The notes beneath the pieces were generated by a model, which had not been told where the DNA came from, made no database searches, and saw nothing but the letters and a program-made list of their open reading frames with translations. A stretch of DNA of 64,000 nt from Bacillus suaedaesalsae (GTDB lineage: Bacteria > Bacillota > Bacilli > Bacillales > SA4): contig NZ_JAFELM010000019.1 of NCBI RefSeq assembly GCF_016890225.1, forward strand, positions 1-64,000. The letters run 5' to 3'. The position numbers and the translations under genes are program-made. Shown here one piece after another: positions 54,900-62,925 of the stretch. Every line of letters begins with the position of its first letter. Position 1 is the stretch's first letter.

Positions 54900-55640
54900 T
54901 TACATCATAATTCCGCCGTCTACGTGTAATACAGTTCCTGTTACATAATTTGAATCGTCTGAAGCTAAGTATAAATACGCTTTTGCAATATCCTCTGGTT
55001 TTCCTAAGCGCTGAAGTGGAATTGTAGCAACCAGTTGCTGGATTACCTTTTCTGGCACAGTTTGAACCATCGCTGTATCTGTAAATCCTGGAGCAACGGC
55101 ATTAACATTAATTCCTTTACGTCCTAATTCCTTCGCCCATGATTTTACCATTCCGATTACACCTGCTTTTGCGGCAGCGTAGTTTGTTTGACCAACATTT
55201 CCATAAACACCTGAAACGGAAGAAGTTACAACAATCTTTCCTTTTCTGTTTTCAACCATATATGGAACAACAGCTTGTGTGCAATGGAAAACTCCTGTTA
55301 AGTTAACATCAATCACTTGTTTAAAATTTTCTTGTGTCATTTTCGTAAGCATTGCATCACGTGTAATTCCGGCGTTATTAATTAATATGTCAATTTTTCC
55401 GTACATATTAACTGTCTTCGCTACCATGTTATCAACACTTTCACGATCTGCTACGTTTACTTGAACAAATAAAGCGTCTGCTCCATTCGCTCGAAGATCG
55501 TCAGCTTGTTTAGCACCTTGCTCTTCATCATAGTCAGCTAATACGACCTTTGCTCCTTCTTTAGCAAAAAGTTTCGCAGCCTCTAGTCCGATTCCGTTTG
55601 CTCCTCCAGTAATAATCGCAACTTTATTTTCTAGTCTCAA
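54900..55640 (-). CDS. 3-oxoacyl reductase/3-hydroxyacyl dehydrogenase-type SDR (FabG-like)
   Basis: A 246-residue classical short-chain dehydrogenase. It shows TGGANGIGLEAA (nucleotide binding), NNAGITRDAML, the serine of VVTSSVSGVYGN, YAAAKAGVIG (YxxxK), NVNAVAPGFTDTAM and the typical C-terminus YLASDDSNYVTGTVLHVDGG. It overlaps the alpha/beta hydrolase gene by 4 bp. FabG-like proteins reduce 3-oxoacyl-ACP or -CoA; in this operon the oxidation of a hydroxyacyl-CoA or a secondary alcohol is the likelier direction. Confidence 0.9.
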   Translation of the reverse strand: MRLENKVAIITGGANGIGLEAAKLFAKEGAKVVLADYDEEQGAKQADDLRANGADALFVQVNVADRESVDNMVAKTVNMYGKIDILINNAGITRDAMLTKMTQENFKQVIDVNLTGVFHCTQAVVPYMVENRKGKIVVTSSVSGVYGNVGQTNYAAAKAGVIGMVKSWAKELGRKGINVNAVAPGFTDTAMVQTVPEKVIQQLVATIPLQRLGKPEDIAKAYLYLASDDSNYVTGTVLHVDGGIMM

Positions 55641-56554
55641 TTCGTTTCCCCTACTTTCTTTCCTAAAAATGATGTCACAACATCTACTAGTTGGCTAAGG
55701 TCATCTACTAATGCTGAATGACCACAACCTTTGAGCTCAACAGCCGTTACGATTGATTCATTTAAGTCTACAGCAATTTCATCTGTCATTGACTTTAGAA
55801 CAACCTTATCATTTTCTCCGTTTAACACTAACGTTGGAATCGTGATTTTATCTACTAGATTTGTTCCTTCGGTGACACCATTATGATGTTTACTAAGATT
55901 AAACGTATTTAACGCATGATACACTTCGGCTAAGTTACGCTGAGTTAGCATATCATCAATATATTCCTCATACTTCTCTGCTGTCGGTTGGTTTTGATCA
56001 TAAATAGATGCATTCCATATCATACGCAATAATTCACGATTACCTGAGTTATAAGCTTCTTGAATAGGGATTGTTCGAATTGGGTCCTGCTTAATTTCGT
56101 CTAATGTACGATAGCGCTTAGTAAAATCAATTTGCCCTTGTTCATTTACACCATAAAACGGATAACCTCTTGTTGAAACTGAAGCTAGCAAAATGAGTTC
56201 AGTGGCATATCCTGGATAGTCAGCTTGGAATTGCATGACCACTCCACCACCTGTTGACCAGCCCATCATTGCAAAATCTTTTAATCCAAATGCATCTACA
56301 AAGAGCTTTACATCATCTGTGAAATCTTTAATACTAGTAATCGGCTTTTTGTAAGTTGATTCACCAAATCCGCGAAGATCAACAGCTATAATATGATATT
56401 CCTTTGGTAATGCTTCAATTAATAAATCCCAATGTTTAGAGGACGTCATATTTCCATGAACTAAAAGTAACGTTTTTTCTCCACCTTCACGTTCGCGGTA
56501 ACACAATGTTTCACCATTGGTTAATCCTACTTTGTTTATTTGGATACTCATCAA
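55637..56554 (-). CDS. Alpha/beta hydrolase of the liv/KAS III-like operon
   Basis: A 305-residue alpha/beta hydrolase. The oxyanion loop is LLVHGNMTSSKHWD, the strand 4 motif VDLRGFGESTYKK, the nucleophile elbow MMGWSTGGGVVMQF (Ser), the acid VLNGENDKVV (Asp) and the base GCGHSALVDD (His). A cap of about 90 residues (about 140-230) gives substrate specificity and resembles none that I recognise. It could open an ester, lactone or C-C bond before beta-oxidation. GGAGGAATG... precedes the ATG and it overlaps the SDR gene. Confidence 0.88.
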   Translation of the reverse strand: MMSIQINKVGLTNGETLCYREREGGEKTLLLVHGNMTSSKHWDLLIEALPKEYHIIAVDLRGFGESTYKKPITSIKDFTDDVKLFVDAFGLKDFAMMGWSTGGGVVMQFQADYPGYATELILLASVSTRGYPFYGVNEQGQIDFTKRYRTLDEIKQDPIRTIPIQEAYNSGNRELLRMIWNASIYDQNQPTAEKYEEYIDDMLTQRNLAEVYHALNTFNLSKHHNGVTEGTNLVDKITIPTLVLNGENDKVVLKSMTDEIAVDLNESIVTAVELKGCGHSALVDDLSQLVDVVTSFLGKKVGETN

Positions 56555-56596
56555 CTACATTCCTCCTTTTTAAGTAAGCGCATTCAAAATATTTAC

Positions 56597-57616
56597 TTAC
56601 TTACCCCATCGAATAGTTGTTGCCCCCCAAGCATAGCCGATTCCTGCACTGACAAGCACAACAATATCACCGCTTTTCAACTTGCCCTCCTGCTGTGCTA
56701 ATTGAAGAGATAAAATCTGATCGATTTGACCGATATGTCCATAGTTTTCTAGATATATAGATTGATCCTCACGCAATCCAAGTTCATCTAATACATAATC
56801 GTGTGCTGACTTCTTCATATGTAGAATGCCAATGAAGTCAATATCCCGCTCTGTTAGCCTGCTTTTTTCTAAAGATTTCCGGATGACCTTAAGGAAGTTT
56901 ACCATTGATTTCTCTTCTAAACGCTGTTTCATACTTTCAGGATCTGTAACATCTAGCATATTCCGTTTATGTTGAATGGCTTCTGGTGTAATCGGCTCCT
57001 TCGTTCCACCTGCTACTACGACTACATCCAAAGAGAAGGAACCGTCTGTCATAATATGACTATCTAGCAATTCATTCTCTTCATACCCCTTTTGCAGGAT
57101 AATCGCTCCACCACCTGCCGATAAGTTATACATAAACCTTGTTCTAGGATTCTCATAATCTATAAAATCAACATTTCGATATCCACCAGCTAGTAACACT
57201 GTATTGATAGAGTCATCGGCTTTCATCATGTCCTTTGCCACTTTAAGAGCCATCACTGTCGTTCCACATCTAAGTGCTACGTCATACGCCCAAGCATTGA
57301 GTGCTCCTACTTCTTGTTGCAGCTTAATACCCGCAGTCCAAAGGGGATACTCTTTATGTTCTTCGCCAATATAGATGACTAAATCAATATCAAGTGGATC
57401 AATTCCCGCTTTATCTATCGCTTCCTTTGCAGCGAGTATACCCATTTGACAAGTATGATCGTCTGGTCCTGGTATTGGCTTTTGCTTAATACCAAGTTTA
57501 CTTTCTACTATTTCTTTAGGAATACCCGATTTTCCTGCTAATTCTTCGCTAGTCATAACTGTTTTTGGTAAATAGATGCCCGTACTCCTAATCCCAACTA
57601 AAACCACATCATTCAC
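56597..57616 (-). CDS. KAS III-like (FabH-like) thiolase-superfamily enzyme with altered active site
   Basis: A 339-residue protein with the KAS III fold: GIRSTGIYLPKTVMTSEEL, the nucleophile C117 in YDVALRCGTTVMAL, and the C-terminal half GILHMKKSAHDYVL (H266) and YLENYGHIGQIDQIL. In canonical FabH the last motif is NxGNTSAAS with a catalytic Asn; here the position is His294 (NYGH). The PHQAN motif is also changed. These differences argue against ordinary acetyl-CoA:malonyl-ACP condensation. Some divergent members condense or cleave unusual acyl-CoAs. It overlaps the upstream 60-residue gene by 4 bp and is part of the liv operon. Confidence 0.85.
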   Translation of the reverse strand: MNDVVLVGIRSTGIYLPKTVMTSEELAGKSGIPKEIVESKLGIKQKPIPGPDDHTCQMGILAAKEAIDKAGIDPLDIDLVIYIGEEHKEYPLWTAGIKLQQEVGALNAWAYDVALRCGTTVMALKVAKDMMKADDSINTVLLAGGYRNVDFIDYENPRTRFMYNLSAGGGAIILQKGYEENELLDSHIMTDGSFSLDVVVVAGGTKEPITPEAIQHKRNMLDVTDPESMKQRLEEKSMVNFLKVIRKSLEKSRLTERDIDFIGILHMKKSAHDYVLDELGLREDQSIYLENYGHIGQIDQILSLQLAQQEGKLKSGDIVVLVSAGIGYAWGATTIRWGK

Positions 57617-57795
57617 TCCCCAAGTACTCTTTTCATATAAACCATCATATCGTCAAGGCTTTGAACGGCGATTTCTTCCTCTCCTTGAACATGCTTTACT
57701 TTAATTCTCCACACTTTTTCTCCTGTAATTTCTTGCACATCAACACATGTACAACGTATAACAAACGAAGTGATCGGTTGAAAGGTATCTTCCAT
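57613..57795 (-). CDS. Small conserved protein of the liv/KAS III-like operon
   Basis: A 60-residue soluble protein: MEDTFQPITSFVIRCTCVDVQ...WRIKVKHVQGEEEIAVQSLDDMMVYMKRVLGE. The start is the ATG at 57795, 9 bases after GGAAGGAG, downstream of the livM stop. It overlaps the KAS III-like start by 4 bp, which means tight coupling and perhaps a subunit role. I recognise no family; the predicted fold is short beta strands plus one C-terminal helix. It has a CTC cysteine pair near residue 15-17. Confidence 0.7.
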   Translation of the reverse strand: MEDTFQPITSFVIRCTCVDVQEITGEKVWRIKVKHVQGEEEIAVQSLDDMMVYMKRVLGE

Positions 57796-57811
57796 GCCCA
57801 TATTCTCCTTC

Positions 57812-58840
57812 CTACCCAGCAACATCCGCTTTTTGCTCTGTTCCTTGCTTTTCTTTTACTCGAGCATATTTTCGTTTTTCGAACCAATGCATGGTTGTTC
57901 CAACGATTCCTTTTGGGAAGAACATAACTGAGAGGATATAAACGATCCCAAATAAAATAATCCATCTCTCGAATATCCAATGTACTTTTGCAAGGCCAGT
58001 TAACCAGTGGTGAGCAAATTCAATAATACCAGCACCTAAAATTGCTCCCGTTAATGTTCCAACTCCACCAATAATCGTCATTAATAATGCATCCAATGTG
58101 ATATCCATCGTGAAAACAGACGTATTGACGAAACGAAGTGTAAGTACATAAAAGGATCCGGCAAAACTTGCTATCACACCAGCTATTACACTAGCAATTA
58201 CTTTGTAATGAAGAATATGAAATCCAAGAGATTCTGTTCTAGATTCATTTTCCCTTATCGCTTGCAACACCTTTCCAACTGGTGAGGATGTAAAACGTCT
58301 TAATCCAAAGAATACTAGGATCATAAGTAGTAGAGATGTGAAATAAAGTACTTCCCTGTCTTTAAATGCATCTGGAATACTGAACGTAAATCCGTCATTT
58401 CCGTGTGTAACGGAACGCCATTTTTGTGCTAATACTAAAAACAACCCAGCAAAGGCCATTGTTAGCATTGCGTAAAAGTGGCTTTTCAATCGTAAAGAGA
58501 GAACGCCTACGATAAAGCTCACGATTGCTGAAAGTACAGCTCCAATAAGTAAACCTGTTACTAAGGCAAGAATCGACCCATCCATTCGGTCTAGAAATAT
58601 TCCTGTCGAGTATGCCCCGATTCCAAAGAACATCGCATGACCAAATGATACAATTCCGGTATATCCAAGTAATAAATCATAGCTCATGGCTAGAACCGCA
58701 AATATAAAAATTTGAGTAAATAATATGAGCATTGCCCGTTCATCATTTATAAAAGGGAAAAGGACTAACAGTAACCCAATTATGATGTAATAAAACAATG
58801 GTTTTTGAAAATTTATTCGTAATTTATTCAATCCTCTCAC
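57812..58840 (-). CDS. livM: Branched-chain-type ABC transporter permease LivM
   Basis: A 342-residue inner-membrane permease with about ten helices. Family segments are LAMSYDLLLGYTGIVSFGHAMFFGIGAYSTGI, LRLKSHFYAMLTMAFAGLF, IRENESRTESLGFHILHYKVIASVIAGVIASFAGSFYVL and DALLMTIIGGVGTLTGAILGAGIIE. It pairs with LivH. The ATG overlaps the livH stop by 4 bp. The C-terminal extension (EKRKYARVKEKQGTEQKADVAG) is charged. Such systems carry branched amino acids, but also amides, urea, short acids and aromatic acids. Confidence 0.93.
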   Translation of the reverse strand: MRGLNKLRINFQKPLFYYIIIGLLLVLFPFINDERAMLILFTQIFIFAVLAMSYDLLLGYTGIVSFGHAMFFGIGAYSTGIFLDRMDGSILALVTGLLIGAVLSAIVSFIVGVLSLRLKSHFYAMLTMAFAGLFLVLAQKWRSVTHGNDGFTFSIPDAFKDREVLYFTSLLLMILVFFGLRRFTSSPVGKVLQAIRENESRTESLGFHILHYKVIASVIAGVIASFAGSFYVLTLRFVNTSVFTMDITLDALLMTIIGGVGTLTGAILGAGIIEFAHHWLTGLAKVHWIFERWIILFGIVYILSVMFFPKGIVGTTMHWFEKRKYARVKEKQGTEQKADVAG

Positions 58841-59700
58841 CCCTTTTTCAATTGAAATAACCCTTGAGGTCTAAATATCAATACGATCATCATTAACATC
58901 ATGTTGACGGCAAGAGATAATTCAGGTACGAAATATGCCATTAAAGAACCAGTGACTCCAACTAAAATCGCTGCCATAACTGAACCCGTTATACTTCCCA
59001 TTCCTCCGATTACTACAACGATGAAGGCAAGGATCGCAAATTCCATCCCCATTTCTGCATAAATCACACCAGAATACGGTCCCAGTAATACTCCACCAAG
59101 TGCTGCCATCGCGGAACCAATCATAAACACATACATAAAAACTCGTTTAATGTTTATTCCTAACGCTTGAACCATCTCTTTGTCCATAACACCTGCTCTT
59201 ACCACTAAACCGAGCTTAGTTTTGGTTAGTAAAAGATGAATTGCCACAAACACTAAAAACCCAACAATTATGATAAATAAACGATATTTAATAAGGATAA
59301 TTTCTCCCCATTCCCAGCTTCCTGTTAACCACTCAGGTGTTTTTGCGCTTAACTGGTTTGGTCCCCAAACTACCTTTAACATCTCCCCTAACACGAGCAT
59401 AACTCCAAGAGTGATTAAAATTTGTTGCACATGATTCCCGTAAACTGGCCCAATAATAAACTTCTCCATTAACAAGCCTAAAATAAGTCCTACAGCGAGT
59501 GCACATATAATACCGACTACGAAACTATCCGTAACGCCATACGACCATACCCCGGCATACGCTCCCCATGCAAACAAGCCACCGTGTGCAAAATTTAAGA
59601 CATCCATTAATCCGAAAATAAGCGTTAACCCTGCTGCAAGTAAGAAAATTAACATCCCAGTCGCTAAACCATTTATGAGCAAATTAATTAATACTTCCAC
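58837..59700 (-). CDS. livH: Branched-chain-type ABC transporter permease LivH
   Basis: A 287-residue permease. The GTG at 59700 (MEVLINLLINGLATG), after GGGAGGAAGTTTA, is the better start; a longer frame opens at a TTG at 59724 and would overlap livF. Family segments are LAAGLTLIFGLMDVLNFAHGGLFAWGAY, QQ(V)QILITLGVMLVLGEMLKVVWG, LGLVVRAGVMDKEMVQALGINI and FAILAFIVVVIGGMGSITGSVMAAILVG. Forms the channel with LivM. Confidence 0.92.
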   Translation of the reverse strand: MEVLINLLINGLATGMLIFLLAAGLTLIFGLMDVLNFAHGGLFAWGAYAGVWSYGVTDSFVVGIICALAVGLILGLLMEKFIIGPVYGNHVQQILITLGVMLVLGEMLKVVWGPNQLSAKTPEWLTGSWEWGEIILIKYRLFIIIVGFLVFVAIHLLLTKTKLGLVVRAGVMDKEMVQALGINIKRVFMYVFMIGSAMAALGGVLLGPYSGVIYAEMGMEFAILAFIVVVIGGMGSITGSVMAAILVGVTGSLMAYFVPELSLAVNMMLMMIVLIFRPQGLFQLKKG

Positions 59701-59716
59701 TAAACTTCCTCCCTTC

Positions 59717-60418
59717 TTACGCAATCCCTAAATATTTTTTACGTAGTATTTCATCCTGCTTCAATAAGTCCATTTCTCCATCTAGTACTGTTCTTCCATC
59801 ATCGACAATGTAAAAGTAATCGCCAATGTTACTTGCCATCATGAAATTTTGTTCAACTAAAATAATCGTTGCTTCCTTTTTTAATTCTTGAATAGCATTC
59901 ATTACACTCTCTACGACGATCGGCGCGAGGCCCTTACTCGGCTCATCAATTAACATCAACTCATTATTTCCGATAAACGCTCTTGAGATGGAGAGCATTT
60001 GCTTTTGACCTCCGCTCAGTGTTCCACCTGCCTTTTTCCAAAACTTCTTTAAATCTGGAAACAATTCTAAGATCCAATCAAGTCGTTTCATTGTTTCGCC
60101 ATCTTGTTTTCGAATGGCTACCTTCATATTTTCTTCTACAGTTAAATCGGCAAATATCCCTTGGTTTTCTGGTACATAGCCAATTCCTAGTTTTGCAATT
60201 TCGTAGGTTGGAAGGTTTTGAATCTCTTTTTCTTTAAAGATAATCTTTCCTTTTGCTGCAGAATTAAGCCCCATTATTGAACGAAGTGTTGTCGTTTTCC
60301 CAGCTCCGTTTCTACCCAGTAGAACTGTAACTTCCCCCTTTTTGGCAACGATAGAAACTCCCTGTAAAATATGATATTGCTCGATGTACGTTTCAATATG
60401 TTCCACCTTAAGAAGCAT
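59717..60418 (-). CDS. livF: ABC transporter ATP-binding protein LivF
   Basis: A 233-residue ATPase: Walker A LLGRNGAGKTTTLRSI, Q-loop VPENQGIFADLTVEENM, signature LSGGQKQMLSISRAFI, Walker B LMLIDEPSKGLAPIVVESV and the switch His in ILVEQN (Gln in place of a typical His, usual in LivF). Its start lies 11 bp inside livG, so translation is coupled. Works with LivG to drive the Liv importer. Confidence 0.93.
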   Translation of the reverse strand: MLLKVEHIETYIEQYHILQGVSIVAKKGEVTVLLGRNGAGKTTTLRSIMGLNSAAKGKIIFKEKEIQNLPTYEIAKLGIGYVPENQGIFADLTVEENMKVAIRKQDGETMKRLDWILELFPDLKKFWKKAGGTLSGGQKQMLSISRAFIGNNELMLIDEPSKGLAPIVVESVMNAIQELKKEATIILVEQNFMMASNIGDYFYIVDDGRTVLDGEMDLLKQDEILRKKYLGIA

Positions 60419-61169
60419 CGTATAAGCCCCCTAAATATGCTTTTTGTACTGTTTCGTTATCCATAATTTCTTTTGGTGTTCCATCTGCTAACAAGCCGCC
60501 ATTAAATAGAACTGTAACTGAGTCAGATAAGTCTAGAATCATATCCATCTTGTGTTCAATTAGAATGATTGTTCTTGAACCTTCATCTTTTATTTGTTTA
60601 ATTACTTCAAGAATGGTCGGAACTTCTTCAATCGACATTCCAGCTGTTGGTTCATCAAGAAGAATCACTTCTGTTTCTAACGCTAACAACATCGCAATTT
60701 CCAGCTTTCTTTTTTCACCGTGAGCTAAATTTTTTGCGAGTGAATGTGCTTTAGAATCAAGTAGTACTTTCCGAAGTAACTCATAGGATTCTTCTTCATG
60801 TCCCCGAAAGCTTTGAAAATGAGATAGAAAATTATAACGAACTCCATGCTTTGACTGTACCGCGAGTCTAACATTTTCAAGTACCGTTAAATTTGGAAAC
60901 ACATTTGTAATCTGAAAGGAACGACCAATTCCCCTGCGTGTGCGTTCTGTTGGAGATAGCTTCGTAATGTTTTCTCCTTTAAAAAGAACTTCACCTTTTG
61001 TCGGTGACAATTGCCCACTTAATAGGTTGAAAAATGTTGTTTTCCCTGCACCGTTTGGACCAATGATTGATTTAAAATGCTTCGATGGCACAGAAAAATT
61101 CACATGATCAACAGCTGTATGTGCACCGAATGCAATTGTTAAATCTTTCGTTTCAATAATGTTGCTCAT
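60408..61169 (-). CDS. livG: ABC transporter ATP-binding protein LivG
   Basis: A 253-residue ATPase: Walker A IIGPNGAGKTTFFNLLSG, the LivG-specific segment RRGIGRSFQITNVFPNLTVLENVRLA, a signature of the weak form NLAHGEKRKLEIAMLLA, Walker B VILLDEPTAGMSIEEV and switch IILIEHKMDMIL. It lies 72 bp after livJ, separated by an intercistronic hairpin, and overlaps livF. A GAAGGTGATAGAG ribosome site precedes the ATG. Confidence 0.93.
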   Translation of the reverse strand: MSNIIETKDLTIAFGAHTAVDHVNFSVPSKHFKSIIGPNGAGKTTFFNLLSGQLSPTKGEVLFKGENITKLSPTERTRRGIGRSFQITNVFPNLTVLENVRLAVQSKHGVRYNFLSHFQSFRGHEEESYELLRKVLLDSKAHSLAKNLAHGEKRKLEIAMLLALETEVILLDEPTAGMSIEEVPTILEVIKQIKDEGSRTIILIEHKMDMILDLSDSVTVLFNGGLLADGTPKEIMDNETVQKAYLGGLYDAS

Positions 61170-61197
61170 TCTCTATCACCTTCTTATTTAGAATGAA

Positions 61198-61229
61198 AAG
61201 GAACTTAGGGCTATACCATAAGTTCCTCT
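61198..61229 (-). terminator. Intercistronic hairpin between livJ and livG
   Basis: On the minus strand AGGAACTTA...TAAGTTCCT with a 12-base loop, followed by TTTC. As in the mdxE-mdxF gap, it lies after the binding-protein gene and could limit read-through or stabilise the livJ mRNA. Confidence 0.6.
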
Positions 61230-61241
61230 TAGTTTTACAAA

Positions 61242-62480
61242 TTACTTATTTCGAATTGGCGGAGCTGTTTCTTCTGGTGTTAGCTCACGGATTAACACAG
61301 GAACTGGATAGTCAACTCCGTCTTTCTTTTCTAGGCGAATTGCATATAGTGATTGCAGTGCTTGGTGATCTTCTGCTCTAAATGTCATTTTTCCTTTAGG
61401 TGTTTCGAAGCTCATTCCTTCCATTGCTTCAATTAATGTTTCCGCGTCTGTATTACCTTCTGTTTTCTTTATTGCTTCTACAATTGCAATTGCTGCACTC
61501 ATTCCACCTGGAGTGAACAGGTCAGGTACTGTACCGTCAAAACGCTTCTTATGCTCTTCAACTAACCACTTATTAATATCATTCTGTGGTAGATCATGAT
61601 AATAAACGGTGAAGCCTTCCATTCCAACTAATGCATTCATAGTTGAAAGAGCTGCAATATCAGGAGCACCTGTCGAAATCTTAATTCCTTTTTCTTGTAC
61701 CTTCATATCAGAAATTTGGTTCCAAGGAGAGTTCGCTCCTGCCCAAACAACAAATAAGTAATCAGGTTTTGCTTCAATAATCTTTTGAATGTTTGATGTA
61801 AAGTCAGTTGCAGCTGGATCTGCATATTCTTCATGTACGATTTCAGCACCAAGATCTAACGCAGCTTCTTTGAAGGCTGCTATTCCATCTTGACCGAAAG
61901 AGGAATCTGGAGCGAATGTTGCTATTTTCACACCTTTATCTGCGATTGCAGCAGCTCCTGCTACAGCATCCTGTGAAGAGTTACGAGCTGTTCTGAATAT
62001 ATACTTATTAAACTCAGAACCTGTGATACTATCAGCAACCGCTGGTTCAACAACCATAATTTTTTCATATTCTTCCGCAAGTGGTAATACCGCTAGTGTG
62101 TCTCCAGAGCTTGATGAACCAACTAAGAAATCGACTTCATCTTCCTCTAATAATTTTGTTGCTTTTTGAATCGCAACCTCAGGTTTTGTTTCCGTATCTT
62201 CCACGATAAATTCAATTTTTTGACCGTTGACTTCTCTCGTTCCATCCGTTGCATAATCTAAGCCTAGCTCAAAGCCTTGAATAGATTGCTTACCGTACGC
62301 TTCGAGAGGACCAGTCATGGATGCTAGAACACCAACTTTAATTGGTTTCCTGCTTTCCTTAGAATTTTCATTTCCCTCAGATCCCTCATCTGTAGTAGTT
62401 GTGCCGGAACATGCTGATAAAAGAAGAACAAATGCAAGCATTAATAAAGATAAACTACGATGCCATTTTTTCTTACTCAT
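61242..62480 (-). CDS. livJ: Branched-chain-type substrate-binding lipoprotein (LivJ/LivK-like)
   Basis: A 412-residue solute-binding lipoprotein. The signal peptide MSKKKWHRSLSLLMLAFVLLLSAC has lipobox LSAC. The type I periplasmic-binding fold shows IKVGVLASMTGPLEAYGKQSIQGFELGLDYA, EDTETKPEVAIQKATKLLEEDEVDFLVGSSSSGDTLAVLPLAEEY, FAPDSSFGQDGIAAFKEAA and TDFTSNIQKIIEAKPDYLFVVWAG. First gene of a ten-gene operon that ends with the thiolase. Its ligand is unknown; the catabolic genes behind it suggest a carboxylic acid or its amide rather than leucine. AAAAAGGGGGAAATTAC precedes the ATG. Confidence 0.92.
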   Translation of the reverse strand: MSKKKWHRSLSLLMLAFVLLLSACSGTTTTDEGSEGNENSKESRKPIKVGVLASMTGPLEAYGKQSIQGFELGLDYATDGTREVNGQKIEFIVEDTETKPEVAIQKATKLLEEDEVDFLVGSSSSGDTLAVLPLAEEYEKIMVVEPAVADSITGSEFNKYIFRTARNSSQDAVAGAAAIADKGVKIATFAPDSSFGQDGIAAFKEAALDLGAEIVHEEYADPAATDFTSNIQKIIEAKPDYLFVVWAGANSPWNQISDMKVQEKGIKISTGAPDIAALSTMNALVGMEGFTVYYHDLPQNDINKWLVEEHKKRFDGTVPDLFTPGGMSAAIAIVEAIKKTEGNTDAETLIEAMEGMSFETPKGKMTFRAEDHQALQSLYAIRLEKKDGVDYPVPVLIRELTPEETAPPIRNK

Positions 62481-62530
62481 GTAATTTCCCCCTTTTTCGT
62501 TACATCTCCTAACGTGGAAACGTTGATTGT

Positions 62531-62563
62531 ATCGTAATCGGTAGTAGTTACAAATGAGTTACA
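62531..62563 (-). promoter_or_regulatory. SARP-type direct-repeat site and -10 of the livJ operon
   Basis: On the minus strand TGTAACT-CATT-TGTAACT (62546-62563), 9 bp, then TACGAT (62531-62536). The identical layout precedes the acyl-CoA synthetase gene. Transcription from about 62524 gives a 44-base leader. A further palindrome AACGT-ggaa-ACGTT is at 62511-62524. Confidence 0.7.
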
Positions 62564-62620
62564 AATTATGAGAACTGAGAATGAGCTTCCACTAGCATGG
62601 GTCACTATTCCTCAACCTAA

Positions 62621-62667
62621 GAAAAAAACGCAAGTGCTCTAGTCTCTTGTGGACTGCACCTGCGTTA
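62621..62667 (-). terminator. Terminator of the BTAD regulator gene
   Basis: On the minus strand AACGCAGGTGCAGTCC-acaaga-GACTAGAGCACTTGCGTT (imperfect), followed by a T run. It lies about 260 bases after the regulator's stop, in the gene-free stretch 62481-62925. Confidence 0.7.
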
Positions 62668-62769
62668 TTGGTTTCTCTGGATGAATTTTCTGTTAGCTTA
62701 GAAGTAGTATCCATGTTTTGGGTGTTGTCGTCGCATATTCAATTTCTTAATAGACGGATTTAATAATAT

Positions 62770-62860
62770 ATCAGCCAGTTGATGCCTATTCCTGCGAAAT
62801 CAGCTTACTTACGGGCGAGTTTTGAAAACCTATCGGCGAACACCTTGCTTTTCAGCTATG
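62770..62860. repeat. Array of five degenerate TATCGGCGA-like motifs at 19-21 bp period
   Basis: TATCAGCCA, TCCTGCGA, ACGGGCGA, TATCGGCGA and TTCAGCTA end at 62777, 62797, 62818, 62839 and 62858. Spacing and core match the array at 26163-26313. It lies between the BTAD regulator and its terminator. Confidence 0.6.
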
Positions 62861-62925
62861 AAAGCGATGTATCACGTATCCTCACACTATTCGGCAAAAC
62901 TTTATAGATTCATTGATACTCCTGT

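Noticed and set aside
57696-57980. 94-residue minus-strand frame overlapping livM and the small protein
   Set aside because: It is an alternative frame of livM and the adjacent gene, without a ribosome site.
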